DNA of 29,241 nucleotides from Thioglobus_B sp964403565 (GCA_964403565.1 CAYOFV010000009.1:1-29241); one strand, 5' to 3'; positions 15,357-23,179 are shown, counted from the first letter of the stretch. Program-made: numbers and translations. Notes: a model not told the origin generated them from the sequence alone.

Positions 15357-16486
15357 AATCTAAATTAATTAAATTCTTACAACTATTTGTTTTATCAAGT
15401 TTTTTTGCATCTTTCTCTGCCAATTCTGCAATCTTTATTACTCCAAAAGCCCCAGAAATTAATGCGGCTAGCTATACAGTAATTGACTACAATTCCAACA
15501 AAATTATTGCCAGCAATAATGAGCATGAAAAACGCGCGCCCGCATCACTTACCAAACTAATGACTGCATATGTAGTTTTTCAACTAATTAAAGATGGTCG
15601 CGCTTCGCTAGATGACAATGTTAGAATTAGTAAAAATGCATGGAAAACTGGCGGATCTAAAAGTTTTATTGAGGTTGGAAAAACTATAAAACTTGAAACT
15701 TTATTAAAAGGCATGATTATCCAATCAGGTAACGATTCGGCTGTTGCCCTTGCAGAGCATATTGCTGGAACAGAAGGTACATTTGCAACATATATGAATG
15801 AATATGCTCGTGAGCTAGGTATGAAAAATTCCCGCTTTGAGAATGCATCTGGCTTACCACATGACGATCAACACACAACAGCACATGATATGGCAATACT
15901 AGCTGCTGCAACAATTAGAGACTTTCCAGAATTCTACCCTTGGTATAGCGAAAAAGTATTCACTCACCACGGGATTAAACAACGCAATAGAAACAAACTA
16001 CTATGGAGCGACCATACAGTAGATGGACTTAAAACTGGATTTACAAAAAAAGCGGGTTACAACCTTGTTGTTAGTGCAAAGCGCGTTGGCATGCGCCTAA
16101 TTTCAGTAGTAATGGGCTCTACAGGAACTGAAGCTAGAACAGAACAAACGCAAAAAATTCTTGATTATGGGTTTAGGTTTTTTGAAACTCAAGAAATTAA
16201 AAGCATATCAAAAGCAGTACCAATATCTAGCTCTACAAAAGATATGATTAAAGTTGGCACTACCAAAACTAAAGCTATTACCCTGCCTCGTGGACAATAC
16301 AAACTATCAAAACAAGTGATAGAACTAAATTCTGAATTATCTGCTCCTATTAATAAAGGTGATAATGTTGGATTTTTAGTAATTAAGTTTGAAGGTAAGA
16401 ATATTTTGAGATTGCCACTAAGTGCTCTTGAAGATGCTCCAGAAGCTGGATTTTTCTCACGCATGTTGGAGAAAGTTGGACTTTAA
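15353..16486 (+). CDS. dacA: D-alanyl-D-alanine carboxypeptidase (PBP5/6 family)
   Basis: DacA removes the terminal D-Ala from peptidoglycan pentapeptides, limiting cross-linking. The 377-residue protein has a signal peptide (1 to about 26) and the three penicillin-binding motifs: Ser65-Leu-Thr-Lys68, SGN (125-127) and KTG (227-229). A C-terminal beta domain follows, and the last 20 residues (about PEAGFFSRMLEKVGL) form the amphipathic helix that anchors PBP5 to the outer face of the inner membrane. The start is coupled to mltB by ATGA and the stop overlaps the next ATG by 1 nt. Confidence 0.96.
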   Translation: MKSKLIKFLQLFVLSSFFASFSANSAIFITPKAPEINAASYTVIDYNSNKIIASNNEHEKRAPASLTKLMTAYVVFQLIKDGRASLDDNVRISKNAWKTGGSKSFIEVGKTIKLETLLKGMIIQSGNDSAVALAEHIAGTEGTFATYMNEYARELGMKNSRFENASGLPHDDQHTTAHDMAILAAATIRDFPEFYPWYSEKVFTHHGIKQRNRNKLLWSDHTVDGLKTGFTKKAGYNLVVSAKRVGMRLISVVMGSTGTEARTEQTQKILDYGFRFFETQEIKSISKAVPISSSTKDMIKVGTTKTKAITLPRGQYKLSKQVIELNSELSAPINKGDNVGFLVIKFEGKNILRLPLSALEDAPEAGFFSRMLEKVGL

Positions 16487-17319
16487 TGGTTTTTCTTAAT
16501 GGTGAATTTATCACCAAAAGCGCTGCAAAAATCTCTGTTATGGATCGAGGTTTTTTATTTGGCGATGGTGTATATGAAGTTATCCCAGTATACAATAAGA
16601 AAATATTTCGCTTAAAACCTCACCTTGATAGACTACAAAAATCACTTGATTCTGTAGGCATAACTAATCCATATAGTTACGATAAATATAAAGAAATAAT
16701 CTCCAAGATTATTGAAGAAAATAGTAACTTAAATCAATCAATATATCTACAAATAACTCGTGGAGTTGACGATAAGCGTGCGCATAAATTTAATAAATTA
16801 ACCCCTAGTATTTATATTGAATCCAACCATCTTGTTCCTAAAACTAAACAAGAATTAGAACAGGGGTTTAGCTGTATTAGTCAAGAGGATATTCGCTGGT
16901 CAAGATGTGATATTAAATCAATATCATTACTTGCAAATATTATGTATTCAAAACAAGCTAGCGACCTTGGTGCTGAAGAAGTAATATTACACAGAGAAAA
17001 CACAATTACCGAAGGTGCAACTTCAAATGTTTTTATTATTAAAAACAATAGTCTATTCACCCACCCTACTGGTAAAAATATTCTTTCTGGTATAACGCGC
17101 GACTTGGTTTTAGAAAGTGCAAAAAAATGCAACATTAGTATTAATGAATCTACATTTAATTTAAATGATGTATACGATGCTGATGAGCTATGGATATCCA
17201 GCTCTACTCGCGAGGTAATGCCAATAACTAAGCTTGACAATAAATTAATAAACAATGGTGTTATTGGAGATGCTTGGAGATGCGTTTACAATTCATATCA
17301 AGATCTAAAGCATGATTGA
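16486..17319 (+). CDS. dat: D-amino acid transaminase (class IV PLP aminotransferase)
   Basis: This enzyme interconverts D-Ala with D-Glu and other D-amino acids, using 2-oxo acids, and can supply peptidoglycan precursors. The 277-residue product has fold type IV features. The PLP lysine is Lys144 in SRCDIKSISLLANI, a context typical of D-amino acid transaminase (Lys145 in the Bacillus enzyme). Glu176 in TITEGATSNVF corresponds to Bacillus Glu177, and MDRGFLFGDGVYE opens the protein. A branched-chain aminotransferase or ADC lyase is the alternative, but the RCDIKS context and dacA neighbour favour the D-specific enzyme. The gene overlaps dacA by 1 nt (TAATG) and amgK by 8 nt. Confidence 0.85.
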   Translation: MVFLNGEFITKSAAKISVMDRGFLFGDGVYEVIPVYNKKIFRLKPHLDRLQKSLDSVGITNPYSYDKYKEIISKIIEENSNLNQSIYLQITRGVDDKRAHKFNKLTPSIYIESNHLVPKTKQELEQGFSCISQEDIRWSRCDIKSISLLANIMYSKQASDLGAEEVILHRENTITEGATSNVFIIKNNSLFTHPTGKNILSGITRDLVLESAKKCNISINESTFNLNDVYDADELWISSSTREVMPITKLDNKLINNGVIGDAWRCVYNSYQDLKHD

Positions 17320-18241
17320 CAAACGCCTAGATCTGTTAGAAGATTATCTTGAGGATTTTTTTGCTGATAGTAATTTTGTAATATCTAAAGCTAGTGACGA
17401 TGCAAGCTTTAGAAGGTATTTTCGAATTGAACGCGATAATTCAACATTTATTGCCATGGATGCCCCAACAGATAAAGAGGATTCAAAACCCTTTGTAAAA
17501 ATATCTTCATTATTAAACTCTAATAAAGTTCATGCGCCAAAAATAATTAATAAAGATTTAGATAAAGGGTTTTTATTAATTGAAGATCTTGGCAATGTAA
17601 CCATGTTAGATTCCATAAAGTCTGAATTTAACTTAGATCTTTACAAGATTGCAATTGATGAAATTATAAAAATTCAACAAATTGAAACTCAAAATCTACA
17701 ATCTTATAACCAAGAGTTATTAATGCAGGAAATGCAGTTGCTAATTGATTGGTATTTGCCAAAAGATTTGCAAAAAACTACTACTGATGAATTACTAAAA
17801 TGCTTTGAAATACTTGCTAACAACGCACTTAATTCTAAGCAAGTATTTGTTCACAGAGATTATCATTCACGCAACCTAATGGTGCTTAATAATAAAGAAC
17901 TAGGTGTTATTGATTTTCAAGATGCTGTGATTGGATCTAATACCTACGATTTAGTATCTTTACTTAAAGATGCTTATTTCGAACTAAAGCCAACCGAGGT
18001 GCAAGCCTTGCTTACATATTTTTATAAACAGGCTAAGCTTACTATTGACTTTAATGACTTTGAAAAACAATTTGATTTGATGGGTTTGCAAAGACATCTT
18101 AAAATTCTAGGAATTTTTAAACGCCTATCAAAACGTGATGGCAAGCACCAATATCTTAACGATATTCCACTAGTAAAAAAATACACTTTACAAACTGCAG
18201 ATAAATACTCTGAATTTGGTTTTTTAAAGGAATTGTTATGA
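17312..18241 (+). CDS. amgK: N-acetylmuramate/N-acetylglucosamine anomeric kinase AmgK
   Basis: AmgK phosphorylates the anomeric carbon of MurNAc (and GlcNAc) in the peptidoglycan salvage route described in Pseudomonas. The 309-residue protein has the aminoglycoside phosphotransferase fold. FRRYFRI is near 33-39, a hinge follows LLIEDLGN (88-94), and the catalytic HRDYHSRN is at 181-188 (Asp183, Asn188). The metal-binding DFQDA is at 201-205. The family alone would only say phosphotransferase; the 4-nt ATGA overlap with a MurU-type nucleotidyltransferase makes AmgK the best call. Antibiotic kinase activity is unlikely in this context. Confidence 0.88.
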   Translation: MIDKRLDLLEDYLEDFFADSNFVISKASDDASFRRYFRIERDNSTFIAMDAPTDKEDSKPFVKISSLLNSNKVHAPKIINKDLDKGFLLIEDLGNVTMLDSIKSEFNLDLYKIAIDEIIKIQQIETQNLQSYNQELLMQEMQLLIDWYLPKDLQKTTTDELLKCFEILANNALNSKQVFVHRDYHSRNLMVLNNKELGVIDFQDAVIGSNTYDLVSLLKDAYFELKPTEVQALLTYFYKQAKLTIDFNDFEKQFDLMGLQRHLKILGIFKRLSKRDGKHQYLNDIPLVKKYTLQTADKYSEFGFLKELL

Positions 18242-18900
18242 AGGCTATGATTTTAGCTGCTGGTCGTGGTCAAAGAATGATGCCGCTAACAGCCAACACT
18301 CCAAAACCCTTAATAAAAACTAAAGGCATTCCACTTATCGAACACTCAATTAACGCTTTAAAAAATGCTGGAGTTAATGATATTGTTATCAATATTTCCT
18401 ATCTTGGAGATATGATAAAAAAATATTTAGGAGATGGAAAAAAACTTGGGGTGACAATATCATATAGTGATGAATCCTCTGGAGCGCTTGAAACTGCTGG
18501 AGGAATTATTAAAGCCCTACCACTTTTGGGCGATAGTCCATTTATAGTTATAAACTCTGATGTACTTTGTGACTACGATATATCAAAACTTAAATTACCT
18601 ATTGGATCACTTGCTCACTTGGTGTTAATTGACAACCCTAAACATAATTTAAATGGTGATTTTTCTTTAGTTAACACCCATCAGGTAACTCTAGCGCACA
18701 ATGATAGTTTAACTTTTTCAGGCATTGGAATTTACCATCCAGACTTGTTTAAACCCCATTCCCACACTAAAGGTAAATTGGCTTTGTATCCACTTCTTAA
18801 AGAGGCTATTAACAACAATCAGTTAAGTGGTGAATATTATCAAGGATATTGGCAAGATGTTGGCACTCCCGAGCGTTTAGAATTAGCCAATAATTCATAA
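18238..18900 (+). CDS. murU: N-acetylmuramate alpha-1-phosphate uridylyltransferase MurU
   Basis: MurU converts MurNAc-1-phosphate and UTP to UDP-MurNAc, by-passing the fosfomycin-sensitive MurA step when wall sugars are recycled. The 220-residue protein is a single nucleotidyltransferase domain with LAAGRGQRM (6-14) and the TPKPLI lysine (Lys23). ALETAGGI is at 83-90, the metal-binding Asp108 lies in INSDVLCDYD, and the ending YWQDVGTPERLELAN is typical. It is shorter than glucose-1-phosphate thymidylyltransferases, and pairing with amgK supports the assignment. It is the last gene of the peptidoglycan run. The SRP RNA promoter begins about 20 nt after its stop. Confidence 0.88.
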   Translation: MKAMILAAGRGQRMMPLTANTPKPLIKTKGIPLIEHSINALKNAGVNDIVINISYLGDMIKKYLGDGKKLGVTISYSDESSGALETAGGIIKALPLLGDSPFIVINSDVLCDYDISKLKLPIGSLAHLVLIDNPKHNLNGDFSLVNTHQVTLAHNDSLTFSGIGIYHPDLFKPHSHTKGKLALYPLLKEAINNNQLSGEYYQGYWQDVGTPERLELANNS

Positions 18901-18920
18901 TATTTTTCCACAGGAAAATG

Positions 18921-18926
18921 TAAAAT
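18921..18926 (+). promoter_or_regulatory. Candidate -10 element of the SRP RNA gene
   Basis: TAAAAT lies 6 nt upstream of the first base predicted to pair in the SRP RNA closing helix, so the start expected from this -10 agrees with the RNA 5' end inferred from structure. No convincing -35 is visible in the murU 3' end, so the assignment is moderate. Confidence 0.45.
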
Positions 18927-18932
18927 GAGCTT

Positions 18933-19041
18933 TGTAGTGCCAAGGGTACTTTAGCAATGAGTGATTGTGAACTCCGCCAGGTCCGGAAGGAAGCAACGGC
19001 AGCGATTTTTTCATGTGCTAGATGTTATTCTTGGTGCTGCA
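18933..19041 (+). ncRNA. ffs: Signal recognition particle 4.5S RNA
   Basis: The conserved Ffh-binding apical region is present as CCAGGTCCGGAAGGAAGCAA (18978-18997) with the GGAA tetraloop at 18985-18988. The 5' end (18933-18944) pairs with the 3' end (19030-19041) in a 12-bp helix including GU pairs, giving an RNA of about 109 nt, the size of the short bacterial SRP RNA. It recruits Ffh/FtsY for co-translational membrane targeting. Synteny ffs-dnaX-ybaB-recR is common in gammaproteobacteria. The exact ends are inferred from pairing. Confidence 0.93.
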
Positions 19042-19048
19042 TCTTTTT
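19030..19048 (+). terminator. Terminator overlapping the SRP RNA 3' end
   Basis: The closing helix of the SRP RNA is followed at once by TCTTTTT (19042-19048), so the mature stem can double as an intrinsic terminator. The dnaX start codon follows 15 nt later, so dnaX may depend on read-through or on a promoter inside ffs. Confidence 0.6.
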
Positions 19049-19063
19049 GGGGTTAATTATCTA

Positions 19064-20641
19064 ATGAGTAAAAATTATCAAGTTTTAGCGCGTAAGTATC
19101 GTCCGCATTCTTTTAATGAATTGGTTGGACAAACTCACGCTAAAAAAACTCTGATTAATGCCCTTGATAACAATTCTCTACACCATGGTTTTTTGTTTAC
19201 TGGTACACGTGGTGTTGGTAAAACTACAATTGCTAGAATTTTTGCTAAATCAATCAATTGCGAAACTGGAGTTAGCTCTACCCCGTGTGGCAAATGTCAA
19301 ACCTGTTTAGAAATTGATAAAGGTCAATCGGTTGACTTAATTGAACTTGATGCTGCATCACACACAGGTGTTGATAACATGCGTGATATTTTAGAAAACG
19401 CGCAATACATGCCAACAAAAAATCGTTATAAGATTTACCTTATTGACGAAGTACATATGCTTTCTAAAAGTAGTTTTAACGCACTACTTAAAACCCTTGA
19501 AGAGCCGCCAGAGCATGTTAAATTCTTACTAGCCACGACTGATCCACAAAAACTACCAATTACAGTACTATCGCGTTGTTTGCAATTCACTTTAAACAAG
19601 CTCACTCACGATGAAATTTTAGGGCAGCTAAAATTTATTATGGATACTGAGGAGTTAAATTACGAAGAGTCAGCTCTTAGTCAAATTGCCACTTTTGGTA
19701 ACGGCTCTATGCGAGATGCCTTAAGCCTTCTTGATCAGTCAATATCTTATAGTAATGGCAATGTTACAAATGATGACATTAAGGCCATGCTTGGATTGGT
19801 ACATCATGATGATATTATCACTCTGGCAATCCACCTATTTAATCAAGACGCTAAAGCTGTAATTGACTTTGTAAAAGACCTATCTCATCGCGGTGAAAAT
19901 CTACCAAGAGCACTTAAAGATTTAGCTTCACTATTTCACAAAATCTCTATACATCAAATCACGTTAAATGATGACACAAGCCAGGAGATTAAAGATTTAT
20001 CTGGAGTAATATCCAATCAAGATCTGCAAATTTTCTACCAAATGGCACTTAATGGATCAAAAGATATGTCTCTAGCTCCAAGTGATGAAATTGGTTTTGA
20101 AATGACACTACTTAGAATGCTTGCATTTCATAGTAATGTTGCAATTAAGTCGGAAAAAAAAACTCTAAAAATCAAGCCTAAATCTAAAGATAGTAAAAAG
20201 CAAAAACCTAAGATAGACAACAAAAAAGAAGAAAGTAAAAATTCTTTAACCATTAGTTCACAACAAGAGTGGGAAGATTTAACTCAAAATCTAAATTTTG
20301 TTGGAGCTGGAAATATGCTGGTAAAAAATACACTTTTTGAAAGCAACAATAATTCTACTTTGACTCTTACACTTGATGAGCAATTTGGTAATCTACTTAC
20401 GGATTTTGCCCAACAAAGTATTAAAAAAACAATTGTGGAAAAATTTGGTGAAATTAATCTTGTTATTAATTTAGCCAAACCAAAATCTCAAACTTTGGCA
20501 CAAAAACAAACTCAAGCTAAAAATGAGAAAATTGCAAAGATGCAAGAAAAATTCCTAAGCGACCCAATAGTAAAAAAATTAGAAAAAACCTTTAATGCAA
20601 AGGTTGATGTAAATTCAATAAAGGAGATAGAAAATGTTTAA
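19064..20641 (+). CDS. dnaX: DNA polymerase III subunit tau (and probable gamma)
   Basis: DnaX is the clamp-loader ATPase that also links the polymerase cores. I take the ATG at 19064, giving MSKNYQVLARKYRP, the family N-terminus. An in-frame ATG at 19022 lies inside the SRP RNA and is rejected. The 525 residues include Walker A GTRGVGKTT (47-55), the zinc module Cys66/75/78/81, the DEVHML box (129-133) and the SRC sensor (170-172). Domain III ends near residue 365. A run of nine A (20154-20162) at codons 364-367 may permit slippage to a short gamma form. Tau's C-terminal part is shorter than in E. coli (643 aa). The end overlaps ybaB by 8 nt. Confidence 0.96.
   Translation: MSKNYQVLARKYRPHSFNELVGQTHAKKTLINALDNNSLHHGFLFTGTRGVGKTTIARIFAKSINCETGVSSTPCGKCQTCLEIDKGQSVDLIELDAASHTGVDNMRDILENAQYMPTKNRYKIYLIDEVHMLSKSSFNALLKTLEEPPEHVKFLLATTDPQKLPITVLSRCLQFTLNKLTHDEILGQLKFIMDTEELNYEESALSQIATFGNGSMRDALSLLDQSISYSNGNVTNDDIKAMLGLVHHDDIITLAIHLFNQDAKAVIDFVKDLSHRGENLPRALKDLASLFHKISIHQITLNDDTSQEIKDLSGVISNQDLQIFYQMALNGSKDMSLAPSDEIGFEMTLLRMLAFHSNVAIKSEKKTLKIKPKSKDSKKQKPKIDNKKEESKNSLTISSQQEWEDLTQNLNFVGAGNMLVKNTLFESNNNSTLTLTLDEQFGNLLTDFAQQSIKKTIVEKFGEINLVINLAKPKSQTLAQKQTQAKNEKIAKMQEKFLSDPIVKKLEKTFNAKVDVNSIKEIENV
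20154..20162 (+). promoter_or_regulatory. Nine-A run in dnaX, candidate slippage/frameshift site
   Basis: Nine consecutive A span codons 364-367 of dnaX. Gain of one A (or a -1 shift) gives six new codons (N-S-K-N-Q-A) and then TAA at 20179-20181. Loss of one A gives one codon and then TAA at 20166-20168. Either outcome would end the protein right after clamp-loader domain III. A comparable A9 run is used for transcriptional slippage in Thermus thermophilus dnaX. No strong stimulatory stem-loop or upstream Shine-Dalgarno is evident. Confidence 0.5.
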
Positions 20642-20957
20642 AGGCGGAATGGCTGGAATGATGAAAAAAGCCCAGCAAATGCAAGAGGATATGCAAAAAG
20701 CTCAAGAGGAGATAAAAAACTTAAGCGCTACTGGCAAGGCTGCAGGAGGCGCAATAGAGGTTACTCTAAATGGTGAGCATAGGGCAACTGGTATTAAAAT
20801 TGACAAGTCAGTAATGGATGATAATGAAATGCTTGAAGATCTAATTCTAACTGCTCTCAATGATGCTGTAGAGCAAATATCAAGCGCATCGGCTGCTAAA
20901 ATGAAAGGCGTTACAGGTGGTATGAATTTACCTGGTGGCATGAATTTACCATTCTAG
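20634..20957 (+). CDS. ybaB: Nucleoid-associated protein YbaB/EbfC family
   Basis: YbaB is a small dimeric DNA-binding protein of the nucleoid, with a tweezer-like fold. The 107-residue product has the methionine- and glutamine-rich N-terminal helix (GMAGMMKKAQQMQEDMQKAQ), the central KAAGGAIEVTLNGEHRATGI strand region and the C-terminal helix, then a glycine/methionine tail. The tail contains a near-perfect duplication (GGMNLP twice). The ATG overlaps the end of dnaX by 8 nt, after an AGGAG-like site (AAGGAGATAG), and recR follows 13 nt later, the conserved trio. Confidence 0.96.
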   Translation: MFKGGMAGMMKKAQQMQEDMQKAQEEIKNLSATGKAAGGAIEVTLNGEHRATGIKIDKSVMDDNEMLEDLILTALNDAVEQISSASAAKMKGVTGGMNLPGGMNLPF

Positions 20958-20970
20958 TATTAAAATATAA

Positions 20971-21555
20971 ATGATTGAAACCTTAACTAAGGCATTTTGC
21001 GCGTTACCAGGTGTTGGTAATAAAACCGCACAACGCTTTGTTTATCATTTGCTAGAGCGTAATCGCGAGGGTGGCATCAAACTATCAGCAGCACTGCTTG
21101 ATGCTATGGAAAATATTGGCAACTGCTCATCTTGTCGAACTCTTAGCGAAAAAGAAACTTGCGATATTTGTGCAAATGATTCTCGTGATGGATCTATTTT
21201 ATGTATTGTTGAAACTCCAGCTGATATTCATGCAATTGAGCAAAGTGGTATTTACAAAGGCAAATACTTTGTATTAAGTGGATATCTATCACCTATAGAT
21301 GGCATTGGTGCTGAAGAACTTGGCCTTAATGATTTAGAGCATAGATTTAATGATGAAAGCATTCAAGAAATTATTCTTGCAACTAATGCTACAGTTGAGG
21401 GAGAAGTGACTGCTCACTATATTTCCAACATGGCAAAAGGAAGAGGGATAAAAATTACGCGTATAGCTCATGGCCTGCCAATCGGTGGTGAGCTTGAATA
21501 CGCTGATATTAATACTATTGCTCATGCATTATCAGGCAGAAAAGATTACGAATAA
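20971..21555 (+). CDS. recR: Recombination mediator RecR
   Basis: RecR works with RecO (and RecF) to load RecA on SSB-coated gaps. The 194-residue product has the N-terminal helix-hairpin-helix (ALPGVGNKTAQRF, 11-23) and the C4 zinc finger Cys52-x2-Cys55-x8-Cys64-x2-Cys67. The Toprim domain starts ILCIVETPADIHAIE (76-90), and the C-terminal segment is RIAHGLPIGGELEYAD. Length is standard (E. coli 201). It follows ybaB closely and is probably in the dnaX operon. Confidence 0.97.
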   Translation: MIETLTKAFCALPGVGNKTAQRFVYHLLERNREGGIKLSAALLDAMENIGNCSSCRTLSEKETCDICANDSRDGSILCIVETPADIHAIEQSGIYKGKYFVLSGYLSPIDGIGAEELGLNDLEHRFNDESIQEIILATNATVEGEVTAHYISNMAKGRGIKITRIAHGLPIGGELEYADINTIAHALSGRKDYE

Positions 21556-21571
21556 ATTAAATAGTGACGAC

Positions 21572-22183
21572 ATGAAAGACAAATTCGAACATTGGGACAA
21601 CGTATACAAAACCAAAGACCATACGCAAGTTAGCTGGCATCAGGAGCACTCAACTATTTCCTACGATTGGATTAAGGAAAATACCAATGAAAATGATGCA
21701 ATTATTGATATTGGCTGTGGAGTATCTATACTTGCAGACAATCTATTAAATGATAACTATAAAAATATATCTTTATTAGAGCTTTCCACAAATGCTATTG
21801 AAGCACTCAAAGATAGGTTAAAAAAATTTAAAAATAATACTAAATTCTATAACTTAAACATATTAGATTTTACTACTAACGATACATTCGACTTGTGGCA
21901 CGATAGAGCAGTTTTTCATTTTCTTGTAGACAAAAATGATCAAAAAACATATATAGAAAAACTAGAAAAATACCTCAATAAAGGCGGATATTTTTTACTA
22001 GCAACATTTGCTCCAGACGGGCCAAAAGAATGCTCAGAATTAAATATTGTTCAATACGATAAAGAAAAAATTACCAAACTACTTAGCAATAGATTTGATC
22101 TTATTAAAACTATAAACGAAAAACATCCACACCCAAATGGGTCTATTCAAAGTTTTAATTATTTTCTGTTTAGAAAAAAATAA
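21572..22183 (+). CDS. Small class I SAM-dependent methyltransferase
   Basis: The 203-residue product has motif I IIDIGCGVSILAD (44-56), the acidic end of strand 2 LLELS (68-72) and a motif IV-like DLWHDRAVFHFLVD. The N-terminal HWDNVYKTKDHTQVSWHQEH resembles the thiopurine/halide-type methyltransferase group. The substrate cannot be assigned. I use the ATG at 21572, 16 nt after recR; an in-frame ATG at 21470 lies deep inside recR, and the extra residues have no family resemblance. It is less G/C-rich and more lysine/asparagine-rich than its neighbours. It may be a later addition to the recR operon. Confidence 0.78.
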   Translation: MKDKFEHWDNVYKTKDHTQVSWHQEHSTISYDWIKENTNENDAIIDIGCGVSILADNLLNDNYKNISLLELSTNAIEALKDRLKKFKNNTKFYNLNILDFTTNDTFDLWHDRAVFHFLVDKNDQKTYIEKLEKYLNKGGYFLLATFAPDGPKECSELNIVQYDKEKITKLLSNRFDLIKTINEKHPHPNGSIQSFNYFLFRKK

Positions 22184-22190
22184 GAGAGAC

Positions 22191-22208
22191 CTTTGTATAA
22201 ATACAAAG
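22191..22208. terminator. Hairpin between convergent methyltransferase and yjbQ
   Basis: CTTTGTA (22191-22197) and TACAAAG (22202-22208) form a perfect 7-bp stem with a 4-base loop, just after the plus-strand stop and just before the minus-strand stop. Flanking GAG/CTC can extend the stem after two mismatches. On the minus strand a T-run follows about 10 nt later. It is plausibly a shared terminator for the two convergent units. Confidence 0.5.
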
Positions 22209-22212
22209 ACCT

Positions 22213-22632
22213 CTAAGAATAAACTAGCGTTGCAACAATATTTCTTGCACCACCGTAATCTCGGTGTTCATTAAGATAAATCCCCTGCCAAACCCCCAAA
22301 TTTAACCTTCCATTAGTAACAGGAATCATAATACTACTTCCTATCATTGACGACTTAATATGGGCAGGCATATCATCAGCGCCTTCATACGTATGCTTAT
22401 AATAAGATTTATTGTCACAAATATCAGAAAAAAAGCTTTCCATATCAATTCTTACACTAGGATCTGCATTTTCATTGATCGTAAGTGAGGCACTAGAGTG
22501 TTGAATGAACAACGTTAATTGCCCAACATTTGCATAAGATAGAAAAGGAATTTTCTCAACTATCTCACTTGTCACCAAATGAAAACCACGAGATTTAGCA
22601 CTAAGTGTAATCTCGCACTGCTCTATATTCAT
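22213..22632 (-). CDS. yjbQ: YjbQ/UPF0047 family protein
   Basis: The 139-residue product is a member of the YjbQ family, sometimes named secondary thiamine-phosphate synthase because the E. coli protein shows that weak activity; the physiological role is not settled. Key conserved segments are HSSASLTINENADPSV (45-60), the EGADDMPAHIKSSMIG stretch, the NLGVWQGIYLNEHRD motif and the terminal RNIVATLVYS. Its start overlaps the stop of the HIT-family gene by 4 nt (ATGA), so the two are co-translated. Length is typical. Confidence 0.92.
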   Translation of the reverse strand: MNIEQCEITLSAKSRGFHLVTSEIVEKIPFLSYANVGQLTLFIQHSSASLTINENADPSVRIDMESFFSDICDNKSYYKHTYEGADDMPAHIKSSMIGSSIMIPVTNGRLNLGVWQGIYLNEHRDYGGARNIVATLVYS

Positions 22633-23039
22633 TTAGTAACTCTTTTGGTGTTTTCTTTGTCATCCCAATAATTAGCCCTATCTTTCAAAATCCAACGCAC
22701 ACCACCTTTTGGATCTTTAACATCGCCTTTATATCTTGGAATAATATGTACATGCAAGTGCTTAATGCTTTGCCCTGCAGCTTCACCATTGTTAATACCA
22801 ATATTATATGCATCTGGAAAAAACTCCTCATCTAAGATTTTTTTAGCTTTTTGCACAGCTTGGCCAATAGCTAAGATTTCATCATCATTTGCTTCAAAAT
22901 AAGTCGCAAAATGTCTTTTTGGAACAACTAAAGAATGTCCAGGTGATGCAGGATATGTATCAATAAATGTTATCGTGTGTTCGCACTCAAGAATTATTCT
23001 TTCATCTCTTAAGTTACAAAAAATACAATCATTACTCAT
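22629..23039 (-). CDS. HIT-family (histidine triad) nucleotide-binding protein
   Basis: HIT proteins hydrolyse nucleoside phosphoramidates or dinucleoside polyphosphates. The 136-residue product has the N-terminal CIFC (Cys5/Cys8) pair common in zinc-containing members. Later come FIDTYPASPGHSLVVPKRH (26-43), INNGEAAGQSIKHLHVHIIPRY (82-103) and the triad His94, His96, His98. The substrate is not predictable. It heads a two-gene unit with yjbQ; 133 nt of very AT-rich sequence precede it, with a possible -35 TTGACC at 23088-23083 but no firm -10. Confidence 0.92.
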   Translation of the reverse strand: MSNDCIFCNLRDERIILECEHTITFIDTYPASPGHSLVVPKRHFATYFEANDDEILAIGQAVQKAKKILDEEFFPDAYNIGINNGEAAGQSIKHLHVHIIPRYKGDVKDPKGGVRWILKDRANYWDDKENTKRVTK

Positions 23040-23152
23040 AATTTAATAATTTCCGAAATTTTTAATATTGTTATAAAAATAAGGTCAAAAATAGCTAAAA
23101 AACATAGGGTTTTACGCATTTTTTAACGATATTTTGTTAATTATTTAGGTCG

Positions 23153-23179
23153 TTTATAAAATTTCTAAAATTTTATAAA
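23153..23179. repeat. Perfect 12-bp AT inverted repeat at the rof 3' end
   Basis: TTTATAAAATTT and AAATTTTATAAA flank a 3-base centre. The last 7 bases overlap the end of rof. There is no U-run on the minus strand after it, and it contains only A/T pairs, so it is at best a weak terminator. It could also be a protein-binding palindrome upstream of the HIT-yjbQ unit. Confidence 0.45.

Noticed and set aside
17312..18241. Aminoglycoside antibiotic resistance kinase
   Set aside because: The fold is shared, but the 4-nt overlap with murU and the wall operon point to AmgK.
19022..19063. Upstream in-frame ATG for dnaX
   Set aside because: It lies inside the SRP RNA 3' strand. The ATG at 19064 gives the conserved DnaX N-terminus.
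21470..21571. Upstream in-frame ATG for the methyltransferase
   Set aside because: It would overlap recR by 86 nt and adds residues with no family resemblance. The ATG at 21572 is the natural start after recR.
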